Shown: positions 26,532 through 35,693 of the stretch, in pieces
How positions within the stretch are numbered: the stretch's first letter is position 1
Layout of the letters: the number at the start of each line of letters is the position of its first letter
Origin: Paramicrobacterium fandaimingii
Lineage (GTDB): Bacteria > Actinomycetota > Actinomycetes > Actinomycetales > Microbacteriaceae
Length of the DNA stretch: 64,000 bases
NCBI RefSeq assembly: GCF_011751745.2
Contig: NZ_CP061170.1
Location: 2,976,001 to 3,040,000 of the forward strand
Reading direction: 5' to 3'
Notes under the pieces: model-generated
Databases searched by the model: none
Seen by the model: only the letters and a program-made list of their open reading frames with translations
What the model was told of the DNA's origin: nothing
Made by a program: the position numbers and the translations under genes

Positions 26532-26537
26532 ATGATA
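26532..26537 (-). promoter_or_regulatory. Possible -10 box for rpsF operon
   Basis: TATCAT on the minus strand, about 100 nt before rpsF; the only good TAnnnT box in the 138-nt gap. The -35 region is weak. Confidence 0.35.
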
Positions 26538-26568
26538 CCCGACGCCGAGGCGAAGGGCGAACACATGC

Positions 26569-27933
26569 TCAATTGCCGGAGCCGATTGCCCCATTCGCTT
26601 CGGCCTGCGCCTGCTCCAGCCCGTCGAGCGGCTTCACTGTTCCCGCAAAGATCTCCTTGAAGATGGGGTCGAACTTTTCGTAGCCCTTGCTGTAGTTCGG
26701 CCCGGTGGGAGCGGGGATCGTCTTGCCATCGGAGACGACATCGAAGAACGGCGACACGTCGACGTCTTTCTTGCTCCAGTAGTCGAAGTAGGTGTCCTGA
26801 GCTGCGACAACGCCGGGAACGGCTGCGCCGTCGGCGCCCAAATAGGCGTTGCCCTGCTCGCTTCCGAGCCAGCCGAGCACCTTCTTGACCGCATCCTTCT
26901 TCTCGCTTGCCGCGTTGCCCGCGGCCACAATGCCGTTCGTCACGGAGACACGGCCCTCGGGCCCGGCCGGGAGCATGGCGACGCCCCAGTCAAAGTCGGC
27001 ACCCTCTGACACGTTCTTGAGGTTGTACAGCCCCGATTGGAACATGGCCATCTTGCCCTGGGTGAACGCGTTGAGGCTGAAGTCGCCGTCATCGTTCGTA
27101 TCGGCGGCCGACGGTGCCACGTGGTACTTGTTGATGGCCTGCACGAGGTAGTTGATGGCCTTCGCCGAATTCTCGCCTGCGAATGCGAACTCGTCGCCCT
27201 TTTGGAATGCACCGCCGTTTGACCCGATGAAAGGTAGCAGAATCGCCTGCAGATCGTAGGCGATATTCGTGCCGTACTGCTCGACGGAGTCACCGTCGAA
27301 GCCCTTGGTGTCTCCGGCTTTTCCGCTCGAGTCGAGGGTGAGCTTGCGGGCGACCTCGAGGTAGGTGTCTGCCGCCGCTTGGTCGTCGGACTGCTTCTCT
27401 TTGTCTGGCTTCTCGGGGTTCCACGACAGATCGTTCAGCTGCTCCGGCGTCACTCCGGCAGCCTCGAGAATGTCGGCGTTGTAATAGACAGCGATGCCGG
27501 CGTCGTACAGCTGAGGCACGCCCCACAGCGTGCCATTGCGCGTGAACTGGTCGACGACACTCGGCTCCCACGCCTCTGCCGCGGCGGAGCCCATGACAGC
27601 GCCGACGTCCATGAGGTTGCCCGAGTCAACGTAGGCGCCGTAGTAGGAGTTGTTGATCCAGTAGACGTCGTCCATGGTTCCGCTCGCAACGTCGGTGCGC
27701 AGCTTCGACCAGTAGTCGGCCCAGGGAACGACGTTGATGTTCACCTTGATGTTCGGGTTCTGCTCTTCGAACTCGTCGAACGAGGCCTCGTAGGCCTTGG
27801 CGACGGTTTCGTCCCACAGCCGGAAATTGACTGTTGTGGTGTCTGCCTCGGTCGTGTCAGAGGCAGCGCAGCCAGACAGCATAAGGGAAGATGCTGCCAC
27901 CACCGCTGCAATCGTAAGGATTCGCTTCGCCAT
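26569..27933 (-). CDS. CUT1-type ABC transporter, sugar-binding lipoprotein
   Basis: 454 residues with a lipobox (SSLMLSGCAAS). Family 1 solute-binding protein: NFRLWDETVAKAYEASFDEFEEQNPNIKVNINVVPWADYWSKL, then AGVTPEQLNDLSWN and KMAMFQSGLYNL. It delivers a sugar or sugar acid to the two permeases just upstream (CUT1 pair). Last gene of the long hexuronate array, so a uronate, oligouronide or a glycoside containing it is likely. Confidence 0.88.
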   Translation of the reverse strand: MAKRILTIAAVVAASSLMLSGCAASDTTEADTTTVNFRLWDETVAKAYEASFDEFEEQNPNIKVNINVVPWADYWSKLRTDVASGTMDDVYWINNSYYGAYVDSGNLMDVGAVMGSAAAEAWEPSVVDQFTRNGTLWGVPQLYDAGIAVYYNADILEAAGVTPEQLNDLSWNPEKPDKEKQSDDQAAADTYLEVARKLTLDSSGKAGDTKGFDGDSVEQYGTNIAYDLQAILLPFIGSNGGAFQKGDEFAFAGENSAKAINYLVQAINKYHVAPSAADTNDDGDFSLNAFTQGKMAMFQSGLYNLKNVSEGADFDWGVAMLPAGPEGRVSVTNGIVAAGNAASEKKDAVKKVLGWLGSEQGNAYLGADGAAVPGVVAAQDTYFDYWSKKDVDVSPFFDVVSDGKTIPAPTGPNYSKGYEKFDPIFKEIFAGTVKPLDGLEQAQAEANGAIGSGN

Positions 27934-27945
27934 TCGGGTCTTTCT

Positions 27946-28830
27946 CTATTTGAAACCGGTAATGGTGATGGACTTGACGATGTGCTTCTGAAAGATCAGG
28001 AACACGATCACCAGCGGAACGAGGGCTAACGTCGTCGCGGCCATCACCAGCGTCCAATTGCTCGTGTACTGAGATTGGAGGCTAGCAGTCGCGACCGTGA
28101 TCACACCCCAGGTCTTCCCCGTTGTCACCACGAGCGGCCAGAGAAAACTGTTCCAGGCAGTGACGACGGTGATGAGCGCCAAGGTGACGATAATTGGTCG
28201 CGACAACGGAACCACGATACCCGTCATGATGCGAAAATGCCCGGCGCCATCAATGCGGGCAGCGTCGACGAGGTCTCGAGGGATGCCTCGGAAATACTCT
28301 CTCAACAGGAAAACTGCGTATGGACTTCCGAACATGAAGGGCAGAACGAGCCCCCAGAAAGTATTGCGAAGTCCCAGCTGCACCATCATGAGATAGAGCG
28401 GAATGACGAGTACGACGGCCGGAACCATGAGCGCCGAGAGGTAGGTCCAGAACAGGATGCTGCGCCCGGGAAACTCGATGCGGGCGAAGGCATAGGCCGC
28501 CATGATCGAGAAGCCCAGCTGACCGACGAGAAGCACCGCCGTCATGGCGAGAGTCACTCCAAGCGAGCGTCCGAAGCCGAAACCGCCGCCGAGCAGCTCG
28601 CCGATGTTGTCGAGCGTCGCCGGGCTGGGCAGCGACGCGGCGCCTTCGCGAGCAAACTGTGTCGGTGTCGTGAACGCCGTCATCACGCTGAAGGCGAAGG
28701 GGAGAAGCGTGACGGCCGCGCCAACGAGCAGAAGGGCGTACACGCCAAGGGCAGCGAGCGCGCGGCGCGGCGCACGTGACTGCGGTGTGCGCACCGGCAT
28801 CCGGAGCCTTTCGCTGCTACGAGAGGTCAT
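27946..28830 (-). CDS. CUT1-type ABC transporter permease (MalG-like)
   Basis: 294 residues from the ATG at 28830 with GGAGG upstream. Six helices and the EAA loop GIPRDLVDAARIDGAGHFRIMTGIVVPLSRP. C-terminal inner-membrane component of a carbohydrate importer. The 5' end overlaps the previous permease by 14 nt. Confidence 0.88.
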   Translation of the reverse strand: MTSRSSERLRMPVRTPQSRAPRRALAALGVYALLLVGAAVTLLPFAFSVMTAFTTPTQFAREGAASLPSPATLDNIGELLGGGFGFGRSLGVTLAMTAVLLVGQLGFSIMAAYAFARIEFPGRSILFWTYLSALMVPAVVLVIPLYLMMVQLGLRNTFWGLVLPFMFGSPYAVFLLREYFRGIPRDLVDAARIDGAGHFRIMTGIVVPLSRPIIVTLALITVVTAWNSFLWPLVVTTGKTWGVITVATASLQSQYTSNWTLVMAATTLALVPLVIVFLIFQKHIVKSITITGFK

Positions 28831-29773
28831 ACGTGGTCCTCCGTCGGAAATACACCTGCTGCGCCACGGTGATGAGAACGAGCAGAACAAGAAGCACGAC
28901 GGCGATGACCCCTGCCTGGCCCAACTCGAACGTTGAAAACGCCCGGGTGTACAGGCGCATGGCGACGACGTCTGTATAGCCGAGCGTTCCCGCGTCGGTG
29001 ACAGCGTGCGGCCCGCCCTTTGTGAGCGCGTATACCTGGTCGAAGAGCTGAAAGACGCTGATCACGCTCGTGACGAGCACGAAGAACATTGTGGGGCGAA
29101 GCAGCGGAAGTTTGATGCGCCAGAAGATGGCGGAGGGCCCCGCGCCATCGATGCGTGCGGCATCGACGATGTACGGCGGAATGCTGAGCAGCCCGGCGAC
29201 GAAGAACAGGGTGATGTAGCCGACGTTCGTCCAGATGACGACGGCGGCAACGCTGGGCAGCGCAAGCGCCGGGCTCGTCAGCCACTCGATTCGCGCGCCG
29301 ATGAGCGTGTTCAGCAGGCCGTCCGTTGGCGCAAGAATCCACTTCCACACGATGCCGAGCGCGAGCGGCGCGCTGATCCACGGCAGAACGTAGATCACTC
29401 GAAACACGGCGCTGCCCGGAAGACCTCGGGTCAGGAGCGAGGCAGCGAGCAGCCCGAGCGCGGTCTGCACGGGAATCACGATGACGACGAAGCCGACGGT
29501 GATGAGAAGCGAATTGAGAAACTCGGCATCTCCGAGCACGCTCACGTAGTTGTCTGCGCCAACCCACACGGGGGCGCTCAGCAGATCCCACTGGTGAAAG
29601 CTGAGCCAGAACACGACGAGGATCGGGAAGAGCAGAAACGCGACAAGCCCGAACAAGCTCGGCGCGAGAAGCGCATACGCAGAGGAAACCTCATGAGCTC
29701 GTCTGCCGAAGCGGCGAGGCACCCGAGGCGTCGATGGCACCGCGGGCTTCGCGGTGTCGCTCACGCCAGGCAT
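28817..29773 (-). CDS. CUT1-type ABC transporter permease (MalF-like)
   Basis: 318 residues. Membrane helices and the EAA loop SIPPYIVDAARIDGAGPSAIFWRIKLPLLRP. Pairs with the downstream MalG-like protein. A 13-bp palindrome TCGATCGTATCGA lies 5 nt before its ATG. No ATPase gene goes with this importer in the window. Confidence 0.88.
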   Translation of the reverse strand: MPGVSDTAKPAVPSTPRVPRRFGRRAHEVSSAYALLAPSLFGLVAFLLFPILVVFWLSFHQWDLLSAPVWVGADNYVSVLGDAEFLNSLLITVGFVVIVIPVQTALGLLAASLLTRGLPGSAVFRVIYVLPWISAPLALGIVWKWILAPTDGLLNTLIGARIEWLTSPALALPSVAAVVIWTNVGYITLFFVAGLLSIPPYIVDAARIDGAGPSAIFWRIKLPLLRPTMFFVLVTSVISVFQLFDQVYALTKGGPHAVTDAGTLGYTDVVAMRLYTRAFSTFELGQAGVIAVVLLVLLVLITVAQQVYFRRRTTYDLS

Positions 29774-29777
29774 ATAT

Positions 29778-29790
29778 TCGATCGTATCGA
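29778..29790. promoter_or_regulatory. Palindrome before the MalF-like gene
   Basis: TCGAT-CGT-ATCGA, perfect 5-bp arms, sits where a ribosome binding site would be expected. The 60-nt gap after the oxidoreductase gene could carry an internal promoter controlled through it. Confidence 0.35.
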
Positions 29791-29833
29791 TCTTGGCGAG
29801 GAGTGCGACATTCGCGCCCCGAAACCTCCGTGG

Positions 29834-31384
29834 CTACGCCCGCGCTCCCGCGGTCAGGGCGGCCACCTCTGCCAGCTTCTCGACGACGGAGGCGAGGAAC
29901 GCATCATCGGCTGCGACATCAGCGGGAACGAGCTGGCGGCGAGCGAAGATGCGGTCGACGAGCGCGCGCGGATCGCTCGCGACAGCGTCCGCGTCTGCGA
30001 CGCTCTCATGCAGGAGCGCAGCCTGCGGGTCGTCAAGCGGCGGAGCCCCGTCGCGCATGCTCGCGGCGACGAAGGCGATCCATGCGGCGACGGCAAGTGC
30101 AAGGCCGTGCGGCGTGTGGCCGGACGCAATGCGGTCGGATGCCGTGCTCAGAATGCGCAGCGGAACCTTCAGCGATCCGTCTGTCGCTACCTGACGCGTC
30201 GCGTGTGCGAGCGCGGGGTTGGCGAATCTCTCGAGCACTGAATCGCGGTATGCGGGCAGGTCGATTCCCCGTGGCGCACGAAGGGCGGGGAGCACATCGG
30301 TCGTGAGGGTTTCCCAGACGCGCTCCCGCAGCTGCTCATCGGCAACCGCTTCGGCGATGGTGTCGTGACCGGCGAGAGCGCCGAGGTAGGCGAGCATTGA
30401 GTGCGCGGCATTGAGAACGCGCAGCTTCACTCGTTCGTACGGTTCGACATCGTCTGTGAGAATCGCCCCGGCGAGCTCCCACGCGGGACGCGGGCCGGCA
30501 AAACTGTCTTCGATGACCCACTGCGCGAACGACTCGGCGGCGACGAGCCCCTCGTCGCGCACACCGAGCAGACGCTCCCCCTCGCGGCGGTCGCTGCCTG
30601 TCGTCGCCGGTGTGATGCGGTCAACCATGCTCGAGGGAAAGGCGACGCTGCGCTTAAGCCAATCAACAAATCCGGATGCTTCGCCGTCGGCGACCCGCGC
30701 GACAGCCGCCGCGAACGTCAGCACCGCCGTGCGCGTCGTTTCGCCGTTTGCCGGCATGTTGTCGCACGAGAGCACGGTGAACGGTTCGGCCCCGAGCACA
30801 AAGCGTCGGGCGAGTCCCCGCACGAGGAGCCCGATCGGAGTCTGCGACGGCGCGGTGCTGCGCCCGCGTGTGAGCTCGTCCGCGACAACGGCGACATCGT
30901 CGCTGACGTCTGAGCGACTCAGGTCTGTGCCGCCGCCCGCGGTCAGCCTGTACCCCTTCTCGGTGATGGTGAGCGTGGCGACGTGCGTCGTCGCGGCAGC
31001 AATCGACTGGGCGATGTGATCGGAGTCGTCACCGGGAAAGAGCACGTCCTTCAGAGAGCCGACGATGCGAGCACTCGTGCCCCGCGTCGAACGAGTCAGC
31101 ACGGTGAAGAGGCCGTTCTGCGGGCAGAGCTGCCTTGCGGCAGCATCCGTTCTGCCTGTCACGCCGAGAATTCCCCACCCCCGCTCTCCGGTGAGCGCCA
31201 TTGCGTCTTCGGTGTAGACGGCCTGATGCGAGCGCACGAAGGCACCAACGCCCAGGTGGACGATGCCCACCTGAACCTGCTGCCACCACGCCGGCGGCCC
31301 GCTCACCTCGGGAGATGCACGCACGGAATCGAGCGTGCGCGCAGAGAGCCGTGGGGCCACTGCGGGCGCGTGGCTCTCAGTCAT
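29834..31384 (-). CDS. uxuB: Mannitol dehydrogenase family oxidoreductase, probable fructuronate reductase
   Basis: 516 residues from the ATG at 31384 (overlaps the permease stop by 8 nt). The N-terminal Rossmann segment VGIVHLGVGAFVRSHQAVYTED, the SCDNMPANG motif and VKLRVLNAAHSMLAYLG are those of the polyol/hexuronate dehydrogenase family. With a glucuronate isomerase and a mannonate dehydratase nearby, the most likely reaction is D-fructuronate to D-mannonate with NADH. Mannitol or tagaturonate as substrate is less likely but not excluded. Confidence 0.85.
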   Translation of the reverse strand: MTESHAPAVAPRLSARTLDSVRASPEVSGPPAWWQQVQVGIVHLGVGAFVRSHQAVYTEDAMALTGERGWGILGVTGRTDAAARQLCPQNGLFTVLTRSTRGTSARIVGSLKDVLFPGDDSDHIAQSIAAATTHVATLTITEKGYRLTAGGGTDLSRSDVSDDVAVVADELTRGRSTAPSQTPIGLLVRGLARRFVLGAEPFTVLSCDNMPANGETTRTAVLTFAAAVARVADGEASGFVDWLKRSVAFPSSMVDRITPATTGSDRREGERLLGVRDEGLVAAESFAQWVIEDSFAGPRPAWELAGAILTDDVEPYERVKLRVLNAAHSMLAYLGALAGHDTIAEAVADEQLRERVWETLTTDVLPALRAPRGIDLPAYRDSVLERFANPALAHATRQVATDGSLKVPLRILSTASDRIASGHTPHGLALAVAAWIAFVAASMRDGAPPLDDPQAALLHESVADADAVASDPRALVDRIFARRQLVPADVAADDAFLASVVEKLAEVAALTAGARA

Positions 31385-32327
31385 CGTCAGAATCACGCAC
31401 CCGGGCAACCAGTTGCGTCGGGTTGACGAAGCGCAGCGCGATCACGAGGATCACGAGCATCATCGCCGTGTACATCACGGCCATCGACGAGACGAGCGGC
31501 CGCGGCTCGGCGCCGCCTGCCGACGTCATTGCCCGGTAGATCGCGACAACGAGCGTGTCTGAACCCGGCCCTGACACCAGGAACGTCAGCTCGAACATGC
31601 CGACCGTTCGCACAAGCACGAGAATTGCCGCCGCGAGGATGCCCGGCACAAGGAGCGGGCCGAGAATGCGAACGAAGACGTGGCGCATTCCCGCACCGCA
31701 CATGCGCGCCGCGTTCTCGATCGTCGGGTTGATCTGCTCGATGAACGGCGTCATCGTGATGATCACAAACGGCACAGACGGCACAAGGTTGACGAGAATG
31801 ACGGCGATGAGCGAGCGCCCGAGGCCGAAGTTGTACATCACCGTCGCAAGCGGGATGCCGAACGTGATCGGCGGGATCAGCACGGGCAGAAGGAACAGCG
31901 CCGTCACCGCGCGCTTGAACGGGAAATCCCGTCGAGCAAGCACGTAGGCTGCGGGAACTCCGACGAGTATGGAGATCGCGACAACGCTGAGCGAGACGAT
32001 GAGCGTGACGCCGATCACCTGCGCCAACTCGAAGCGCTCCCACGATTCTGCGTACCAGTCGACGGTGAACTCGGCGGGCAGCCAGGTGGCGAACCAGCCC
32101 TTTCCGAGCGAATCGACGAGCACGCTCGTGAGAATGCCGAAAAGAAAGACGAAGAACGCGGCGATGCCGGCCCAGACGAGCCATGTTCCCGGCGATGCGG
32201 CGAGGGACCGCTGCCCCGGAGGCCGCGACCCGGGCTTCTTTCCTCGTGCGCTCGGCGTGGAGCCTCGTGGAGAACTCTGCGCGATTTCGTGTGCGGCAGT
32301 GCCCGCCGCTGTGGAGGATTCTGACAT
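31377..32327 (-). CDS. ABC transporter permease, PotC/AfuB-like
   Basis: 316 residues, six helices after an 80-residue hydrophilic head rich in Ser/Gly/Pro/Arg. EAA-type loop INPTIENAARMCGAGMRHVFVRILGPLLVPG. Family members import polyamines, iron, phosphonates or other small anions; in this location a uronate is plausible. It overlaps both neighbours, indicating one polycistronic unit. Confidence 0.85.
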   Translation of the reverse strand: MSESSTAAGTAAHEIAQSSPRGSTPSARGKKPGSRPPGQRSLAASPGTWLVWAGIAAFFVFLFGILTSVLVDSLGKGWFATWLPAEFTVDWYAESWERFELAQVIGVTLIVSLSVVAISILVGVPAAYVLARRDFPFKRAVTALFLLPVLIPPITFGIPLATVMYNFGLGRSLIAVILVNLVPSVPFVIITMTPFIEQINPTIENAARMCGAGMRHVFVRILGPLLVPGILAAAILVLVRTVGMFELTFLVSGPGSDTLVVAIYRAMTSAGGAEPRPLVSSMAVMYTAMMLVILVIALRFVNPTQLVARVRDSDDD

Positions 32328-33277
32328 CAGCCCTTCCCTCCCGTTGATCCCTTGTATAAGAATGAGCGCCCGAGAAGGACGACGGCGATGACGATGAGCT
32401 CGACGACTCCCATGAGAATGGCGATCGTCGACGCCATGCTGTAGTTCTGCTGCTCGCCGAATGCCCGATACGCCATCAGTGCCATGACACGCGTGCTTCC
32501 GCCTGGGTCACCAACGAGGCGAGCGGACGGGAAGACGCTGAACGCCAGAACGAACGTCAGGATGAACGTTGTCGCCAGCCCCGGAGCGAGCAGCGGCAAC
32601 GTCACACGTGTGAATCGCTGTCGCCAATTGGCTCCCAACGTCTTGGCAGCCGATTCCAGCGACGGATCGATCCCAGAAAGGTATGACGACACAAGAAGGA
32701 AGGCGAAGGGGAACCCGGAGATGATCAGCGAGAACATCACACCGAGGTAGTTATTCACAAGCTGCAGCGGCTGGTCGATCAGACCGATGTCGAGCAGAAA
32801 CCGGTTGAGCCAGCCCTGACGACCAGCGAAAATCAGAAGTCCCTGCGCAGTGAGCACCGTGCCGAGCGTAATGGGCAGCACGAGGAGCGCCGACATCAGG
32901 CGTTTGCCGCGGAATTTGCCGCGGAGCTTGAATGCAAGGGGGATCGACACAAGAACGTTGAAGAGCGCGGCAGGCAGCGCGAGGCGCATGGTCAGCCAGA
33001 CCGAATCGAAGATGAATGGGTCGTTGAAGAACTGCACGTAGTTGGCGAAGATGCCGCCGCCCCATTGATCGACGGTGCGCTGAAGCGGCTGCGCCGTCAG
33101 CCCGATGCCGTATGCAAACGGGTAGACGAAGAGCGCAAGAATGAACACGAGTGCTGGCAGAAGCAGCCACAGCCGTGCATCGACCCCGCGTTCGGCAAGA
33201 CGATGGCTCAGGCTCGCCGTGCTTCGCTGCGATTCCACCGGCGCCGCGTGCTCGCTGTCAGTCAGCGCAGTGCTCAT
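32327..33277 (-). CDS. ABC transporter permease, PotB/AfuB-like
   Basis: 316 residues. Membrane helices from about residue 37; EAA loop GIDPSLESAAKTLGANWRQRFTRVTLPLLAPG. It pairs with the following permease and the ATPase; ends overlap on both sides (ATGA type junction with the ATPase gene upstream). Confidence 0.85.
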   Translation of the reverse strand: MSTALTDSEHAAPVESQRSTASLSHRLAERGVDARLWLLLPALVFILALFVYPFAYGIGLTAQPLQRTVDQWGGGIFANYVQFFNDPFIFDSVWLTMRLALPAALFNVLVSIPLAFKLRGKFRGKRLMSALLVLPITLGTVLTAQGLLIFAGRQGWLNRFLLDIGLIDQPLQLVNNYLGVMFSLIISGFPFAFLLVSSYLSGIDPSLESAAKTLGANWRQRFTRVTLPLLAPGLATTFILTFVLAFSVFPSARLVGDPGGSTRVMALMAYRAFGEQQNYSMASTIAILMGVVELIVIAVVLLGRSFLYKGSTGGKG

Positions 33278-34404
33278 GATGCGACCAGGCCGACGGGTGA
33301 TTGCTGTTGCGCGGCCCCGGTGCTCAGCGCCGTCGGATAGACGAGCACGCGTTCCTGCGGAACAGTGAGCGTGACGGCATCCCCCAGCGCAGGCGCATAC
33401 TCAGAGGTCACGTGCAAACGCTGCCCGCCGAGCGTCTCGACGTCGAGCGCGAACTCACGACCCTGGTACTCGACGGCGTTCACTGTTGCCTCTAGTGTGT
33501 TCGCACCGCTGTGGCCACGATCCACGACCGCAAAATCGTGCGGCCTGATCGCTACCCGCACGCTGTCAGTGGCGGCGATGGCTCCCACCGGCGTGCCGAC
33601 GAGGCGAAAACCGGCGTCTGCGACGACGGCCGTGTCGCCGTCGACACTCTCCACAGAGAGATCGACGATGTTGCGGTAGCCCATGAAGTCCGCGACGTGC
33701 CAGTTCGCCGGACTGTCGTGCAGTTCCTGCGGGGTTCCGATCTGCTGCACGTGACCATCACGCAGCACGACGAGGCGGTCGGCCATCGACAGTGCCTCCT
33801 CCTGATCGTGCGTGACATAGATCGTCGTGAGCCCGAGCGCCTGGTGAAGGCGACGGATTTCGGAGCGCATCTCGAGGCGAAGCTTCGCGTCGAGATTCGA
33901 AAGAGGTTCGTCCATGAGCACGAGCCGCGGTTCGAGAACAATGGCCCTGGCGATGGCCACACGCTGCTGCTGGCCTCCCGAGAGCTGCCCTGGCAGCTTT
34001 CTCGCGTGCTCCTCAAGACGCACGAGCGCCAGCGCCTCGGCGACGCGGCGCGTCACTTCTGCGCGCGGGGTTCCGCGCATCTGCAGTCCGAAGGCGACGT
34101 TCTTCTGCACGCTGAGATGGGGAAAGAGCGCATAGTTCTGAAAGACCATTCCGAAGTCGCGCTTCTCTGCCGGCAGCACATCGACGCGTTTGCCGTCGAT
34201 CAGCACCTCGCCATGCGTCAGCGGCAGAAGGCCTGCCAAGCAATTGAGCGCTGTCGACTTGCCGCAGCCTGACGGCCCGAGCAGGGCGATGAACTCGCCT
34301 GCTCGGATCGTCAGCGACAACTCGGTCAGGGCGACCTGGCCACCGAAGCTGCGCCCGACATTCACCAGCTCAAGAGCATCGAATTTCGTTGCAGAGATGT
34401 TCAT
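33274..34404 (-). CDS. ABC transporter ATP-binding protein (PotA/UgpC-like)
   Basis: 376 residues from the ATG at 34404, 4 nt after the binding-protein stop; an in-frame ATG at 34422 is possible. Walker A GPSGCGKST, signature LSGGQQQRVAIARAI, Walker B LVLMDEPLSNLDAK, then a C-terminal TOBE/OB regulatory region. It energises the adjacent permease pair and could also serve the ATPase-less CUT1 importer downstream, as MsmK-type ATPases do. The latter is inference. Confidence 0.88.
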   Translation of the reverse strand: MNISATKFDALELVNVGRSFGGQVALTELSLTIRAGEFIALLGPSGCGKSTALNCLAGLLPLTHGEVLIDGKRVDVLPAEKRDFGMVFQNYALFPHLSVQKNVAFGLQMRGTPRAEVTRRVAEALALVRLEEHARKLPGQLSGGQQQRVAIARAIVLEPRLVLMDEPLSNLDAKLRLEMRSEIRRLHQALGLTTIYVTHDQEEALSMADRLVVLRDGHVQQIGTPQELHDSPANWHVADFMGYRNIVDLSVESVDGDTAVVADAGFRLVGTPVGAIAATDSVRVAIRPHDFAVVDRGHSGANTLEATVNAVEYQGREFALDVETLGGQRLHVTSEYAPALGDAVTLTVPQERVLVYPTALSTGAAQQQSPVGLVAS

Positions 34405-34408
34405 GGCG

Positions 34409-35632
34409 TTACTCGGACTCATACTTTCCGACCCCGATAGTGCGGTCCCAGATGTCAAATGCCTTGACCATCTCGTCTGGCGTCAGCGGAGTCTCTTTCG
34501 GCATCTTCTCGATCAGGTCGTCGTACCAGTCGCGACCGAACTCGGCGATCACTTCTTGGCTTTCCTTCGGCGCAAGATCAAGCGTCGCGTCCTTGACGGC
34601 CGGGCCAGGGTAGAAGTAGCCGTGGTCATACGCCTTCGCGTTCTGCTCCGGCGTCAGCATGTCTTGAAGCATCAGAAGAATCGCCGACAGCTTGTCTGCG
34701 GACTGCCCCTTCGGGACCACCGCATAGTGCGCGTCTGTCACCCACGTGAACTCATCGAATGCCGAGGCCTCGATCCACTCGGGAAGCGAGCCTTCTGCCC
34801 TCGGGTTGATGTCCCAGCCTGTCGTCGTTGGAATCATCGTCCAGGTGCCGTCGGCCATATTTGAGACGACTTGACCGGTTCCCGTCGGGTAATTCGACAC
34901 ATACTGACCAATGTCTGCCAGGTAATCCCAGGTCTTGTCCCAGCCGTTCTCCGGATCCGCCGGGTCTTCGTCTCCCAAGATGTAGGGAAGACCCATCAAG
35001 AACGTGCGCCCAGGGCCTGAGTTGGCCGGGCGTGCGTACCCGAATTTGCCGGGATGCGCTTTCGCCCACGCGAGCAGCTCCTCTGGCGTCGAGGGCACGT
35101 CGTCAACCTCTTTCGGGTTGTAGTTGAGCAGTGGGCCGGAGGGATAGTACGAGACAACCGCTCCGAATCCCTCGGCCAGCTCCTGCATGTTGGCTGCTGG
35201 TTCGAGATAGTTCTTCTGATTCGACAAGCGGTCGCCGTAGTCAGAGACAATCGGAACCCAGAGATCCTGGCCGATTCCTGCGGAGAGCCCGTCATTTCCC
35301 GTGAAAACGAGATCAATCTGCAGGTCGCCGCTGTCAACTTGCGGCTTCACCGTTCCGACGAGATCGGGCGAGCCGCCGCTCTCCCAGTTCACAGCCGAGA
35401 TGATGTCGGAATGCTCCGCGACGTAGTCCTCGACCATGGCGCCGACTTCTTTCTGCGCCCCGGCCACATCGAGGATGTTCAGTGTGACGGGAGCTGAGGG
35501 TTTGTCTGGCACATTTCCCGCGTCGGCGGGCTCCTGGTTTTCGGAGCCCGAGCCGGGTGCTGTGCAGCCGGTGAACAGCAATGCAGCTGCTGCAACCGCC
35601 GAGATCGTTGCGGTCCGTTTCGTGACGCGCAT
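34409..35632 (-). CDS. ABC transporter substrate-binding lipoprotein (PotD/AfuA class)
   Basis: 407 residues from the ATG at 35632, with AAGGAAA upstream. Lipobox AALLFTGCTAPG. Family 1/8-type solute-binding protein with FTGNDGLSAGIGQDLWVPIVSDYG and a Trp-rich middle part (PENGWDKTWDYLADIGQYV). First gene after lacI in the array, with the ATPase and permeases following. Ligand not readable; a uronate fits the context. Confidence 0.8.
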   Translation of the reverse strand: MRVTKRTATISAVAAAALLFTGCTAPGSGSENQEPADAGNVPDKPSAPVTLNILDVAGAQKEVGAMVEDYVAEHSDIISAVNWESGGSPDLVGTVKPQVDSGDLQIDLVFTGNDGLSAGIGQDLWVPIVSDYGDRLSNQKNYLEPAANMQELAEGFGAVVSYYPSGPLLNYNPKEVDDVPSTPEELLAWAKAHPGKFGYARPANSGPGRTFLMGLPYILGDEDPADPENGWDKTWDYLADIGQYVSNYPTGTGQVVSNMADGTWTMIPTTTGWDINPRAEGSLPEWIEASAFDEFTWVTDAHYAVVPKGQSADKLSAILLMLQDMLTPEQNAKAYDHGYFYPGPAVKDATLDLAPKESQEVIAEFGRDWYDDLIEKMPKETPLTPDEMVKAFDIWDRTIGVGKYESE

Positions 35633-35645
35633 GATGATGTTTCCT

Positions 35646-35678
35646 TCCGTAGGGCTTCTCGACACCACTGTCAAGAAG
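35646..35678 (-). promoter_or_regulatory. Possible promoter with overlapping inverted repeat
   Basis: On the minus strand TTGACA (35669-35674), a 17-nt spacer and TACGGA (35646-35651) precede the binding-protein gene. An imperfect 10-bp inverted repeat CTTCTCGACA / TGTCAAGAAG with a 4-nt loop (35655-35678) overlaps the -35 box and spacer. It may be an operator, or a hairpin after lacI that lowers read-through. Confidence 0.45.
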
Positions 35679-35693
35679 CTGTTTCTCTACCCG

